DNA of 64,000 nt from an uncultured Paracoccus sp. (GTDB lineage Bacteria > Pseudomonadota > Alphaproteobacteria > Rhodobacterales > Rhodobacteraceae): NCBI RefSeq assembly GCF_947487305.1, contig NZ_CANKWH010000004.1, forward strand, positions 62,001 through 126,000. Reading direction: 5' to 3'. The stretch's first letter is position 1; every line of letters starts with the position of its first letter. The notes beneath the pieces were generated by a model. The model saw only the letters and a program-made list of their open reading frames with translations. It was not told where the DNA came from and did not search any database. Position numbers and translations under genes: made by a program. Positions 30,700 to 39,908 of this stretch are shown one piece after another.

Positions 30700-31827
30700 C
30701 TAGCTTGCCCGGCTCCAGCGCGGCAGGTGCACGATCCAGGCCTCGCGCCGCATCCACAGCGCCGCGAGCGCCCAGAGCGCGAGGATCACCCCGGCATCGA
30801 CCAGAATGCGGAAGCGGGCGAATTGCTCGGGGATCTGCAGTTGCAGCGCGTCGCCGATGACCGACAGCCAGACGCAGGCGATGAAGGACCAGAGCCCGCC
30901 CCGCCCGATCAGCGCCAGCGCCCGCCCGCCCGCCGTATCGGCCAGCCGCCCCAGCGGTGCCGACAGCACCGTCGCGGCCAGCCAGCTTGCGGCGAGGATC
31001 GAGACGAAGCGCGCCCCGTCCATCGACCATTTGTCGATCGGCCCAAGTGCCAGCTCCATCATGCCGCGCAGCGGCTTCGCCGGGGTGCCGAAATGCGCCA
31101 GCAGGTCGTAGAGCAGGCCGTAAGCCAGGATCACCGCGCTGATCGCGGTCAGCCAATTGGCATAGGGGCGCAACCGGGTCATCATCTCGTGGCGGAACAG
31201 GCCGATGGCGGTGCCGGCAAAGAACAACACCTGCCAGCCGAAGGGGTTGAACAGGAAACCGCCATCCGGCCGATGGTTCGGCAGCATCTGGTTCAGCGGC
31301 ACCGCGACGACCCAGAGCAGCGCCGATCCGAGGGCGAATTGAACCGGCCAGCGGCGCAGCAGCGGCAGTGTCAGCGGCACGGTGGCGATCAGCACGACGT
31401 AAAGCGCCAGCACATCCAGCAGGTTCGGCTGCATCCACATGCTGCCCACGGCAGCGGCGAAGGCGGCGGGGGCCTCGACCACCATCCGGGCATATTCGTT
31501 CCAGATGGCCGTGTGCTTGAGGCCGACCTCCAGCAGCACGGCCGAGATCAGCGCCATGCTGAGCGCCCCCAGCAGCATGGCCCGCCAGACCTGGAAGGAC
31601 CGGCGCAGGAAGCGCCATTGCGCCGCGCGCACCCCGTCGCGGTCCGAAACCTGTTTCCAGACCAGCCCGACGAGGAAGCCCGACAGCAGCACGAACAGCT
31701 CGGCCGCGTCGAACAGCGCGAAATTCGCCAGCGTCACGTCGCGCAGCATCGATACCGGCATGTGATCCAGCATGATGCAGACCAGCGCATAGCCGCGCAG
31801 CATGTCGAGCCAGTCGATCCGTTTCAT
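30700..31827 (-). CDS. opgC: OpgC-type membrane acyltransferase (periplasmic glucan modification)
   Basis: A 375-residue membrane protein of the OpgC family: KRIDWLDMLRGYALVCIMLDHMP at the N-terminus with the family's R-G and H motifs, about ten membrane helices, and FVLLSGFLVGLVW. OpgC adds succinyl groups to osmoregulated periplasmic glucans in Rhodobacter and relatives. The ATG at 31827 overlaps the opgH stop (ATGA at 31827-31824 on the minus strand), so it is translated with opgH. The longer frame adds six residues within opgH and is rejected. Confidence 0.92.
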   Translation of the reverse strand: MKRIDWLDMLRGYALVCIMLDHMPVSMLRDVTLANFALFDAAELFVLLSGFLVGLVWKQVSDRDGVRAAQWRFLRRSFQVWRAMLLGALSMALISAVLLEVGLKHTAIWNEYARMVVEAPAAFAAAVGSMWMQPNLLDVLALYVVLIATVPLTLPLLRRWPVQFALGSALLWVVAVPLNQMLPNHRPDGGFLFNPFGWQVLFFAGTAIGLFRHEMMTRLRPYANWLTAISAVILAYGLLYDLLAHFGTPAKPLRGMMELALGPIDKWSMDGARFVSILAASWLAATVLSAPLGRLADTAGGRALALIGRGGLWSFIACVWLSVIGDALQLQIPEQFARFRILVDAGVILALWALAALWMRREAWIVHLPRWSRAS

Positions 31828-33908
31828 TCCGCCAGGGCCGCCCATTGTTTCAACAGTACCGAAGAACTGACCAGAGCATCCAGTTCCCTCTCGGTGAGGA
31901 ATTCCAGTGCCTGTCCGCGGGTTTCCGCCGCTGCGATCTTGGCGGCGGCGGAAATCTCGTCCAGCCGCTCGGCGGCGGGCCGTTCGGGCCGGGCCTCGTG
32001 CAGCAGCGCCAGATGTCGCGCCATCAGCGCCGGTTCATTGCCAAGCCGGGCCAGCACGTCGGTGCTGTCCGCCTTGATCCGCGCCGCCTGGAAATTGGCG
32101 GCCGACAGGATCACCGGGGTAGACAATTCCTCGGGCGTGCCCAGAAGCCCGCGCATCCGGGCGATGCGGCCAAAGACCGGGCTGGCGGACCAGCGGCTGA
32201 TGGCGGGCGACAGGATCAGGCCCGCGAGGATCGGCGACAGCCAGATCAGCTGGCCCGGCGACATCCAGGCAAGCACCACCAGCGTCACCAGCCCCAGTGC
32301 CACATGCAGCCAGTGCAGGCTCAGCACGACATTCCAGGGCGGCATCGCCCCGGCGCGGACCTGTGCTTCCCAGCCACTGTCGCGGCCACGGAAGATGTCG
32401 AAGATCTGCCGGGTCTGGATCAGCATCTGCACCGGCGCGATCAGCGAGGACAGCAGGATCTCGAACAGCGCCGACATGATCAGGCGCAGCGAGCCGCCCG
32501 ATGCCTTGGCCAGCGGACGCAGGCAGGCGCGGATGATGGCGATGAGTTTCGGCAGCAGCAGGAAGCCCATGGCGCTGATGAACAGCCACAGCATCCGCAC
32601 CGGGTCGAAGACCGGCCAGTCGGGGAAGAGCTGGTAGGAGTTCGGGAAATACTGCGGCTGCGACAGCAGCACATTGGCCGACAGCGCCAGACCGACGAGG
32701 ATCATGCCGAGCCAGATCGGCGACATCAGGAAGCCCATGATGCCGATCAGGAAATGCGCCCGGCTGATCATCGACAGCCCGCGCGCGCCGATCACCTTCA
32801 GGTGTTGCAGGTTGCCCTGCGCCCAACGCCGCTCGCGCACGGCATTGTCCTGCAGGGTCGGCGGCGAACCCTCGAAGCTTTGCCGCAGGTCATGGTCCAG
32901 CCGCACCTTCCAGCCCGCGCGCCGCATCAGCGCCGCCTCGACGAAGTCATGGCTGAGGATATGGCCGCCAAAGGGCGGGCGTCCCGGCAGTTCCGGCAGG
33001 CCGCAGCTTTCGGCAAAGGCGCGGGTGCGGATCATCGCGTTATGGCCCCAGAAATTGCCGTCATCGCCCGACCATGCGGCGACGCCCCGGGCGATGGCCG
33101 GGCCATAGATGCGGCCGGCGAACTGGGTCAGCCGGGCGAAGATGGTCTGCCCGCCGACCAGCATCGGCATGGTCTGGATCAGCCCCAGACCGGGATCGGC
33201 CGCCATCCGCGCCGACATGGTGGCAATGGTCTCGGCACCGACCAGGCTGTCGGCATCCAGCACCACCATCTGGTCATAGCGGCCGCCCCAGTTGCGGACG
33301 AAATCGGCGACGTTGCCGGCCTTGCGCCCGCTATTGTCGGCGCGGCGGCGATACCACACCGGCACCGGTGACAGGTCGCGCAGCTTGCTGATCGCCAGCG
33401 TCTCGGCCAGGTGCGATTGCGGGCGGCGGCTGTCGGAGAGGACGAAGATCTCGGCCCGCTCGCCCAGCCCCACGCGGTAGAGATCGCGCGCCAAGGCCAC
33501 CAGAAGCCCCGCCGTATCGGCCGGGTCCTCGTGATAGACCGGCATGACCACGGCGATGCGCGCGGTGTTCGGCCCGGTGGGGGTGGTCAGCGGACGCGAG
33601 AAGGCACCGGCCAGCATCGAGGCGAAAGAAAAGCCGATCCATGTGAAGGTGACGGTGAACAGCGTCAGCAGGCAGGCCTGCAGCACGGTGACGTGATCGC
33701 CAAAGACCAGCCGCATCTGCAGCCCGCCGACAATGCCGATCAGCGCGCCGCCACCAAAGGCGACGATCCGCGCGGCCCCCACCTGCCAGCCGCCAAGGCG
33801 GCGCGGACCGGGGCCGCCCTCGGGCAGGCGGCGCAGGTCCTGCACCGGCATGTCGAGCGGCGCCAGCGGTGGAACCGGGGCCGAAACGGGCGAGGCGGTA
33901 TGGCGCAT
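31824..33908 (-). CDS. opgH: Glucans biosynthesis glucosyltransferase H
   Basis: Inner-membrane GT2 enzyme that makes the linear beta-glucan backbone of periplasmic glucans from UDP-glucose. The 694-residue protein has N-terminal membrane helices (about 45-100), the catalytic domain with RIAVVMPVYHEDP, MVVLDADSLVG and the terminal RRWAQGNLQH motif (near residue 357), then several C-terminal helices. The ATG at 33908 is 5 bases after the opgG stop; longer frames overlap opgG and are rejected. Shorter than E. coli MdoH (847), as usual in this group. Confidence 0.96.
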   Translation of the reverse strand: MRHTASPVSAPVPPLAPLDMPVQDLRRLPEGGPGPRRLGGWQVGAARIVAFGGGALIGIVGGLQMRLVFGDHVTVLQACLLTLFTVTFTWIGFSFASMLAGAFSRPLTTPTGPNTARIAVVMPVYHEDPADTAGLLVALARDLYRVGLGERAEIFVLSDSRRPQSHLAETLAISKLRDLSPVPVWYRRRADNSGRKAGNVADFVRNWGGRYDQMVVLDADSLVGAETIATMSARMAADPGLGLIQTMPMLVGGQTIFARLTQFAGRIYGPAIARGVAAWSGDDGNFWGHNAMIRTRAFAESCGLPELPGRPPFGGHILSHDFVEAALMRRAGWKVRLDHDLRQSFEGSPPTLQDNAVRERRWAQGNLQHLKVIGARGLSMISRAHFLIGIMGFLMSPIWLGMILVGLALSANVLLSQPQYFPNSYQLFPDWPVFDPVRMLWLFISAMGFLLLPKLIAIIRACLRPLAKASGGSLRLIMSALFEILLSSLIAPVQMLIQTRQIFDIFRGRDSGWEAQVRAGAMPPWNVVLSLHWLHVALGLVTLVVLAWMSPGQLIWLSPILAGLILSPAISRWSASPVFGRIARMRGLLGTPEELSTPVILSAANFQAARIKADSTDVLARLGNEPALMARHLALLHEARPERPAAERLDEISAAAKIAAAETRGQALEFLTERELDALVSSSVLLKQWAALAE

Positions 33909-33913
33909 CCGCG

Positions 33914-35446
33914 TCAATCCCGCGTCCAGCGCATGATCCAGGCTTCCGAGAGCGGACCGTCCGGGCCGTTCAGCCGCGCGGTGATGTCGGCCAGTTCGGC
34001 GCCATCGGAGAAGAAGTTGAAGGCGAGCCGCAGCCGGTTCTCTTCGGGCAGGCGCAGCCAATAGGGGTTGCGCACGCTGCCCGCCGTGGCGGTCACCTCG
34101 GGCACCGGGTCAGCGGTGGTGAACAGGTCCAGCGAGAAATCGACGACATAGGTCCGCGCCTTCGGATCGTTGATGGCGATGCCCGAGCGTGTCGCCAGCA
34201 CCCGCGCCAGCGGCGCGTTGTCGGGCGGCAGGTCGGCAAAGACCAGGTCATAGGCGAAATCGTGGCGCTGGCCGGGCTGCAGGGGCTGCGCCGGCTGCCA
34301 GAAGCTGACGATATTGTCGTTGAACTCGTTCTCGACCGGGATCTCGACCAGGTTGACCGAACCCTCTCCCCAGCGGCCGCGCGGTTCGATCCAGGCCGAG
34401 GGGCGCAGGTCATAGCGGGCCTCGGCATCCTGGTATTCGGCAAAGGCACGCGAGCGCTGGACCAGCCCGAAGCCGCGCGGATTGCGGTCCTGGAAGGCCG
34501 AGATCTGCAGCCGGCTATGGGCCGAGAGGACGCGCCAGATGCGCTGGTCATCGCCGGTCAGCATCTGCAACCCGTCGCTGTCGTGGACGGCGGGGCGGTA
34601 ATCATCGATCTGGGCGCGGTCGGCGGGGCCGAACCAGTACATCGAGGTCAGGGGCGCGATGCCGATCTGGGCGATCTCGACGCGCGGGAACAGCGCCGAG
34701 CGGGTGCGGAAAACGGTCTCGGCCCCCGGTTCGATGATGAATTCGTAAGCGCCCGAGACCGACTTGCTGTCCAGATGGGCATAGACGCGGACGCTGCGGT
34801 CATCCTCGGTCGGGCGGACGATCCAGAAGCTGCGGAAGATCGGGAATTCCTCGCCCTGCTGGCTGCCGGTGCCGATGGCGAGGCCACGCGCGGACAGCCC
34901 GTACTGGGTGCCGCGCGCGACGGCGCGGAAATAGCTGGCGCCCTGAAACACCGCCACCTCGTCCATCACGTCGGGACGGTTCAGCGGCGTGCGCAGCCGG
35001 AATCCCGACCAGCCCATATCGCCGATCTGGTCGAAATCGACGCCATCGGGGAACAGGTTCGAATCGAACTCGAACATGCGGGCGTCGAAGGGCAGGGGGC
35101 GGGCCACGCCATTTTCAACCATGTGGATGGCCACCGGCTCGTGGAAGATCAGTCCCGGCGGCAGAAGGTCCAGCGCGAATTCCGAATGTCCGGCCCAGGG
35201 ATCGCGGTCCCGGCGGAAGCGGATGGCGCGGTACTGGTCATAGTTCAGATCGGCGAAACTGCCGGTCAGGGTCGAGGCCGGCGCCTCGTAGGCCTTGCCT
35301 GCGGCCTCCTCGGCGACGCGGACGACGGCCTCGAATCCGAAGCGCGGGGTTTCGGTCGCAGCCGGCGTCTGCGCCGATGCGGAACGGGTCATGGCCGCGA
35401 GGCCGGAAATGGCAGTCGCGGTGGTCAAGAAATCTCGGCGGTTCAT
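33914..35446 (-). CDS. opgG: Glucan biosynthesis protein G (periplasmic)
   Basis: Periplasmic protein acting with OpgH in glucan branching and release. The 510-residue protein has a twin-arginine signal (MNRRDFLTTATAISGLAAMTRSASAQ), the MdoG body (YDQYRAIRFRRDRDPWAG, FHEPVAIHMVENGVARP, FRTRSALFP, WIEPRGRWGEGSVNLVEIP) and the Ig-like C-terminal domain. The ATG at 35446 has AGGG upstream; ATG at 35470 and GTG at 35488 are possible longer starts. First gene of opgGHC. Confidence 0.95.
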   Translation of the reverse strand: MNRRDFLTTATAISGLAAMTRSASAQTPAATETPRFGFEAVVRVAEEAAGKAYEAPASTLTGSFADLNYDQYRAIRFRRDRDPWAGHSEFALDLLPPGLIFHEPVAIHMVENGVARPLPFDARMFEFDSNLFPDGVDFDQIGDMGWSGFRLRTPLNRPDVMDEVAVFQGASYFRAVARGTQYGLSARGLAIGTGSQQGEEFPIFRSFWIVRPTEDDRSVRVYAHLDSKSVSGAYEFIIEPGAETVFRTRSALFPRVEIAQIGIAPLTSMYWFGPADRAQIDDYRPAVHDSDGLQMLTGDDQRIWRVLSAHSRLQISAFQDRNPRGFGLVQRSRAFAEYQDAEARYDLRPSAWIEPRGRWGEGSVNLVEIPVENEFNDNIVSFWQPAQPLQPGQRHDFAYDLVFADLPPDNAPLARVLATRSGIAINDPKARTYVVDFSLDLFTTADPVPEVTATAGSVRNPYWLRLPEENRLRLAFNFFSDGAELADITARLNGPDGPLSEAWIMRWTRD

Positions 35447-35648
35447 CGGCTTCGCCCTGCGTGATCGCATTTTGCGCCGCTTATGCACCCACCATGTTTC
35501 AACGCAAGGGCCGAGCGTTCAAATCTGCGCGGCTTTGCGCCGATCCGTGGCCCGGCAGACGCGGTTTTTGGGGTGCTGGACCTTTCCCCCGGCCTCGTGC
35601 CAATAAGGTTCCACCCCCCAACAGACGAACGGATGAAGCGTCCCCGCC

Positions 35649-36254
35649 ATGCCCTTTACCATCGCCATCGACGGACCCGCCGCCTCGGGCAAGGGCACCA
35701 TCGCCCGCGCCCTGTCGCTGACCTTCGGGTTTCACCACCTGGATACCGGCCTTCTCTACCGCGCCACCGGGGCCAAGGGCGGCGATCCGGTGGCGGCGGC
35801 GCGGGGCCTGACGCCCGAGGACCTGGCCCGCGGCGATCTGCGCAGCGCCGAGGCCGGCCAAGCCGCCAGCCGTGTCGCGGCGATCCCCGAGGTGCGGGCG
35901 GCGTTGGTTGTTTTTCAACGGGAATTCGCCCGGCGCGAGCCCGGCGCGGTGCTGGACGGGCGCGACATCGGCACGGTGATCTGCCCCGAAGCCGAGGTGA
36001 AGCTGTTCGTCACCGCCTCGGACCTGGTGCGCGCCGGCCGGCGGGCGGCGGAACTGGGCGCCGATCCGGCCGAAATGCTGATCCAGCTGCGCGAACGCGA
36101 TGCCCGCGACGCCTCGCGCGAGGCGGCACCGATGCGGCCGGCCGAGGATGCGCTGCTGCTCGATACCAGCGAGATGACCATCGAGGCGGCGGTGGCGAGT
36201 GCCGTTGCCGCAGTCCGGGTCGGTCTCGACCGCCGCAACGGGGCAGGGCAGTGA
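35649..36254 (+). CDS. cmk: Cytidylate kinase
   Basis: Phosphorylates CMP/dCMP. The 201-residue protein has the P-loop GPAASGKGT (about 9-17), [11 protein letters not shown], and [23 protein letters not shown], all family hallmarks. It is slightly short (E. coli 227). In many genomes, including many Rhodobacteraceae, cmk lies in aroA-cmk-rpsA; here it stands alone, divergent from opgG and followed by a permease. Confidence 0.94.
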   Translation: MPFTIAIDGPAASGKGTIARALSLTFGFHHLDTGLLYRATGAKGGDPVAAARGLTPEDLARGDLRSAEAGQAASRVAAIPEVRAALVVFQREFARREPGAVLDGRDIGTVICPEAEVKLFVTASDLVRAGRRAAELGADPAEMLIQLRERDARDASREAAPMRPAEDALLLDTSEMTIEAAVASAVAAVRVGLDRRNGAGQ

Positions 36255-36262
36255 CCCGCCAT

Positions 36263-36283
36263 CTTTCAACGCGGCATTGAAAG
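36263..36283. repeat. Inverted repeat between cmk and the AzgA-type permease
   Basis: CTTTCAA (36263-36269) and TTGAAAG (36277-36283) are perfect 7-base arms around a 7-base spacer, 9 bases after the cmk stop and 95 bases before the permease start. It could be an operator for the permease gene or a weak end signal for cmk. Confidence 0.45.
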
Positions 36284-36377
36284 TCTTCCGGGGCGGCACA
36301 CGTTGTCGTCCGGACCCCGATCCCCCTATCCTGCCTGCCGGAGTGCGGCCCGTTCCGAGGCTGCGAGGGAGAGAAAA

Positions 36378-37679
36378 GTGGACAGATTCTTCAAGCTTGC
36401 CGAACATGGCACCACGGTCAGGACCGAGCTTATCGCCGGGTTCACCACGTTCCTGACCATGGCCTATATCATCTTCGTCAACCCCGACATCCTGTCCTCG
36501 ACCGGGATGGACCGGAACGCCGTCTTCGTCGCCACCTGCCTTGCCGCCGCCGTCGGCTCGCTGGTCATGGCGCTGTGGGCCAACTGGCCCATCGGCATGG
36601 CGCCGGGCATGGGGCTGAACGCCTTCTTCGCCTTCACCGTCGTCGGCGCCATGGGCTTTACCTGGCAACAGGCGCTTGGCGCGGTGTTCATCTCGGGCCT
36701 GATCTTTCTGTTCCTCTCGGCCACGGGCATCCGGCGCTGGCTGATCGCGGGCATCCCGACCTCGATGCGCAGCGCCATCGCTGCCGGTATCGGGTTGTTC
36801 CTTGCCATCATCGCGATGAAATCCTCGGGCCTGATCGTGGCCAGCCCCGCCACCTTCGTGACCCTTGGCGACCTGACAGCCACCGGCACGCTGCTGACCA
36901 TTGCCGGGTTCTTCATCATCGCCGCGCTCGATGCGTTGCAGGTCAAGGGCGCCATCCTGATCGGCATCCTGGTCATCACCGTGGCCTCGATCCTGCTGGG
37001 CGTCAGCGAGTTCGGGGGGCTGATGTCGGCGCCGCCCTCGATCGCGCCGACCTTCCTGCAGCTCGACGTGATGGGCGCGCTGAGCTTCGGCATCTTCCAT
37101 GTCGTGCTGGTCATGGTGCTGGTCGAGGTCTTCGACGCCACCGGCACGCTGATCGGCGTGGCAAAGCGGGCGGGCCTCTTGACCGAGGGGCCGGCGCATC
37201 AGAACAAGGGCCTCAGCCGGGCGCTGATGGCCGACTCGACCGCGATCTTGGCCGGTTCGCTCTTGGGCACCTCCTCGACCACCGCCTATGCCGAAAGCGC
37301 CTCGGGCGTGGCGGCGGGCGGGCGCACCGGGCTGACCGCGCTGGTGGTGGCCGGGCTGTTCCTGCTGGCGATGTTCTTCGCCCCGCTGGCCGGATCGGTG
37401 CCGGTCTATGCCACCGCCCCGGCGCTCCTCTATGTCGCCAGCCTGATGGTGCGCGAGCTGACCGAGATCGACTTCAAGGACGTGACCGAAAGCGCCCCGG
37501 CGGTGCTGACCGCGATTGCCATGCCCTTCACCTATTCCATCGCCAACGGTCTGGCCTTCGGCTTCGTCAGCTATGCGGTGCTGAAACTGCTGACCGGGCG
37601 GGCGCGTGACGTTCATGCGGCGACCTGGATTGTGGCGGGCCTCTTCGTCATCAAGTTCGCCTTCTTCCCCGAGGGCTGA
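36378..37679 (+). CDS. NCS2-family purine permease, AzgA type
   Basis: A 433-residue transporter with about 12-14 membrane segments and the AzgA-group signatures MDRFFKLAEHGTTVRTELIAGFTTFLTMAYIIFVNPDIL, ATCLAAAVGSLVMALWANWPIGMAPGMGLNAFFAF and LGTSSTTAYAESASGVAAGGRTGLT. Studied AzgA/GhxP/AdeP-type members import hypoxanthine, guanine or adenine with protons. GTG at 36378 is taken as start because GAGGGAGAGA precedes it and homologues begin here; the longer frame is not membrane-like. Followed by a strong terminator. Confidence 0.92.
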   Translation: MDRFFKLAEHGTTVRTELIAGFTTFLTMAYIIFVNPDILSSTGMDRNAVFVATCLAAAVGSLVMALWANWPIGMAPGMGLNAFFAFTVVGAMGFTWQQALGAVFISGLIFLFLSATGIRRWLIAGIPTSMRSAIAAGIGLFLAIIAMKSSGLIVASPATFVTLGDLTATGTLLTIAGFFIIAALDALQVKGAILIGILVITVASILLGVSEFGGLMSAPPSIAPTFLQLDVMGALSFGIFHVVLVMVLVEVFDATGTLIGVAKRAGLLTEGPAHQNKGLSRALMADSTAILAGSLLGTSSTTAYAESASGVAAGGRTGLTALVVAGLFLLAMFFAPLAGSVPVYATAPALLYVASLMVRELTEIDFKDVTESAPAVLTAIAMPFTYSIANGLAFGFVSYAVLKLLTGRARDVHAATWIVAGLFVIKFAFFPEG

Positions 37680-37700
37680 GCCCAGCCAAGGGGGAAGCAG

Positions 37701-37735
37701 AGCGGCCGCCCGGACCTCCCCGGCGGCCGCTTTTT
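37701..37735 (+). terminator. Rho-independent terminator of the AzgA-type permease gene
   Basis: AGCGGCCGCC (37701-37710) pairs perfectly with GGCGGCCGCT (37722-37731) and is followed by TTTTT, 22 bases after the stop. Confidence 0.9.
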
Positions 37736-37815
37736 GCAATGTCAGCCTTGCCAGCGCGACGGCCCGCGTCGTAAGCGGCCTGCACGAAATCCGTGCAATC
37801 CGAGATCAGCCCCCG

Positions 37816-38976
37816 ATGATCCAGCCTGTCAGATGGGCCCTGCGCGCCATTGGCCCTGCCATCCCGCCGGTGAACCCGGTCGAGGCCGCGCGCGCCGGTC
37901 TGGGTGCGCTGGTCGGTCTGGCCGTGGCCGGGCTGTTCCTTCTGTCACCGGCCACCGATTTCCAGCTTGGGCTTTATCTCATCGCCCCCTTCGGCGCGAC
38001 CTCGGTGCTGGTCTTCGCGGTGCCGAGCAGCCCTTTGGCGCAGCCCTGGTCGGCGGTGGTCGGCAATACCGCCTCGGCCCTTGTGGCGGTGGCGGTCTGC
38101 GCGCTGGTGGCCGATCCGGCGCTGCGGGTGGCGCTGGCGGTGGGGCTGGCGATCACGGTGATGATCCTGTTGCGCGCGCTGCACCCGCCGGGCGGGGCGG
38201 TGGCGATGACGGCGGCGCTGAGCCCCGAGGCGATGGAGCGGCTGGGGTTCTGGTTCGCGCTGTCGCCAGTGGCGGCGGGGACGCTGCTTCTGGTGGTGGT
38301 GGCGGCGGTCTATGCCAGCCTGACCGGCCGGCGCTATCCCTTCCGCCAGTTCGACGAGGTGAACCCGCATGGCACCCATGACCACAATCCGGTCGAGCGC
38401 CTGGGTCTCAGCGAGGCCGAACTGACCGATATCCTGACCCAATACCGCCAGTCGCTGAACCTCGGCGTCGAGGACCTGGCCCGGCTGATCGCCGCCGCCG
38501 AGATGCAGGCGGCCAGCCACCAGACCGGCCCGCTGACCGCCGGAGATATCATGTCGCGCGATCTGGTGACGGTCGGTCCCGAGGCGCGTCTGGGTCAGGT
38601 CGCCGATGAGTTCCGTCGCCACGGCTTCACCTCGCTGCCGGTGGTCGGGGCGGACATGACCTTCCTGGGGGTGATCTTCCAGATCCACCTGATCCGCCGC
38701 GCCCGTCGCGATGCCTTCGGCCTGCAATCGGGCTTCCGCAGCGCGCTGGCGCGGCTGGTCAGGCGCGACACCCCGGTCGAGGCGCAGGACATCATGGTGG
38801 TGAACGGCCCCCATGCCACGCCGGAGATGCCGGTGGCGGCGCTGCTGCCGATGATGGCCGAGGGCAGCATCGATGCGGTGCCGGTGCTGGACGGGCGGCG
38901 CATCGTTGGCATCGTTACCCGCACCGACCTGATCGCGGCACTGGCGCGGCAGAGCCTGCGCCAACCCGCAATCTGA
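37816..38976 (+). CDS. HPP-family membrane protein with CBS pair
   Basis: A 386-residue protein: N-terminal HPP membrane domain (about 20-170, five hydrophobic segments; the naming His-Pro-Pro is at 123-125 in ALHPPGGAVAMTAAL) followed by a cytoplasmic tandem CBS domain (about 240-380; GDIMSRDLVTVGPEARLGQVADEFRRHGFTSLPVV and IDAVPVLDGRRIVGIVTRTDLI). CBS pairs bind adenine nucleotides. HPP proteins are linked to nitrite transport in chloroplasts; the bacterial function is uncertain. The ATG at 37816 is chosen; the frame before it crosses the terminator. Confidence 0.88.
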   Translation: MIQPVRWALRAIGPAIPPVNPVEAARAGLGALVGLAVAGLFLLSPATDFQLGLYLIAPFGATSVLVFAVPSSPLAQPWSAVVGNTASALVAVAVCALVADPALRVALAVGLAITVMILLRALHPPGGAVAMTAALSPEAMERLGFWFALSPVAAGTLLLVVVAAVYASLTGRRYPFRQFDEVNPHGTHDHNPVERLGLSEAELTDILTQYRQSLNLGVEDLARLIAAAEMQAASHQTGPLTAGDIMSRDLVTVGPEARLGQVADEFRRHGFTSLPVVGADMTFLGVIFQIHLIRRARRDAFGLQSGFRSALARLVRRDTPVEAQDIMVVNGPHATPEMPVAALLPMMAEGSIDAVPVLDGRRIVGIVTRTDLIAALARQSLRQPAI

Positions 38977-38979
38977 GGG

Positions 38980-39789
38980 TCAGAGCCGCTCGCCCCCCAA
39001 GGCCTGCGACAGATCCCCCGCCGCCGAAACCACCGCCGCGCCAAGCGTCTTGATGTGTTCGGCGCCGATCCGATGGGTCGGGCCGCTGACGCTGAGCCCG
39101 GCGATCGCCTCGCCGGTCAGATCGAAGACCGGGGCGGCGATGCAGCGCATCCCGCGCGTGCGCTCCTCGTCATCGACCGAGAAGCCGCGATGGCGGATGC
39201 GGGCCAGATCGGCATCCAGCGCCTCGGGCGTCACCAGCGTCTTGTCGGTGAAGCGTTTCAGCCCCGGCCCGTCCAAGAGCTCGCGCAGCGCCGCATCGCG
39301 GCCAAAGGCCAAGAGCGCCTTGCCAATCCCCGAGGCGTGCAGGGGCGAGCGGGTGCCGGGCGGGAAGAAGGCGCGGATCGTCTCATGCGTTTCGATCTGG
39401 CTGAGAAACAGCACGGAATCGCCGTTCAGGATGCCCAGGTTGGCGGTCTCGCCGGTATGTTCCATCAGCGCCCGCAGGATCGGCCGGGCGCGCTCGACAA
39501 TGCCGGCGCGGCGCATGAAGGCGGTGCCAAGCCGGAAGGTCGCCGGGCCGATATGCCAGCTTTGCGTCGCCGTATCCTGTTCGGTCATGCCGCGCTGCGC
39601 CAGCGCGTTCAGCATCCGGTGGACGGTCGAGGGCGCCTGATCGCTGCGCTCGGCCACCTCGCTCAGCGTCAATCCGTTGCTGGCGGCCAGCAGGTCTAGG
39701 ATGTCCAGCGCGCGATCCAGCGCCTGAATGGTGGCGGGGGATTCGGCGCCACCCTTGGGGCGGCCGCGCTTGCGGGTCGGTTGTGCCAT
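38980..39789 (-). CDS. bhcR: IclR-family regulator of the beta-hydroxyaspartate cycle
   Basis: A 269-residue IclR protein: basic N-terminal tail (TRKRGRPKGG), winged helix (about 22-85; IQALDRALDILDLLAASNGLTLSEVAERSDQAPSTVHRMLNALAQRGM) and the IclR effector domain. It is divergent from bhcABCD, the place occupied in Paracoccus denitrificans by BhcR, which activates the bhc genes and whose DNA binding is reduced by glyoxylate. Identification rests on synteny plus family. The gap between the two holds a perfect palindrome. Confidence 0.9.
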   Translation of the reverse strand: MAQPTRKRGRPKGGAESPATIQALDRALDILDLLAASNGLTLSEVAERSDQAPSTVHRMLNALAQRGMTEQDTATQSWHIGPATFRLGTAFMRRAGIVERARPILRALMEHTGETANLGILNGDSVLFLSQIETHETIRAFFPPGTRSPLHASGIGKALLAFGRDAALRELLDGPGLKRFTDKTLVTPEALDADLARIRHRGFSVDDEERTRGMRCIAAPVFDLTGEAIAGLSVSGPTHRIGAEHIKTLGAAVVSAAGDLSQALGGERL

Positions 39790-39867
39790 GTTCTTCCGCT
39801 CGTAAAGAGAGCTTCAAAATTATGGCGAAAATCGACATTCACAAGCGGAAAAGCGGAAGCCGTTGTT

Positions 39868-39877
39868 ATCGCGCGAT
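39868..39877. repeat. Short palindrome in the bhcR-bhcA gap
   Basis: ATCGCGCGAT is a perfect 10-base palindrome 9 bases before the larger one at 39886-39908. It may be a side site of the same regulator or chance. Confidence 0.35.
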
Positions 39878-39885
39878 GAATCGGC

Positions 39886-39908
39886 ATATTTCCGCCAATC
39901 GGAAATAT
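39886..39908. promoter_or_regulatory. Perfect palindrome, candidate BhcR operator
   Basis: ATATTTCCG (39886-39894) and CGGAAATAT (39900-39908) are perfect 9-base arms around a 5-base centre, in the 186-base gap between bhcR and bhcA. It lies just upstream of a plausible bhcA promoter (TTGCGC 39921-39926, 18 bases, TATCCT 39945-39950), an arrangement suited to an activator. Confidence 0.7.

Noticed and set aside
33909-34061. N-terminal extension of opgH into opgG
   Set aside because: The extra residues are Arg/Pro-rich shadow sequence of opgG; the ATG at 33908 follows the opgG stop by 5 bases.
35499-37739. 746-codon antisense frame over cmk and the AzgA-type permease
   Set aside because: Same shadow effect; it would cross a terminator and two clear genes.
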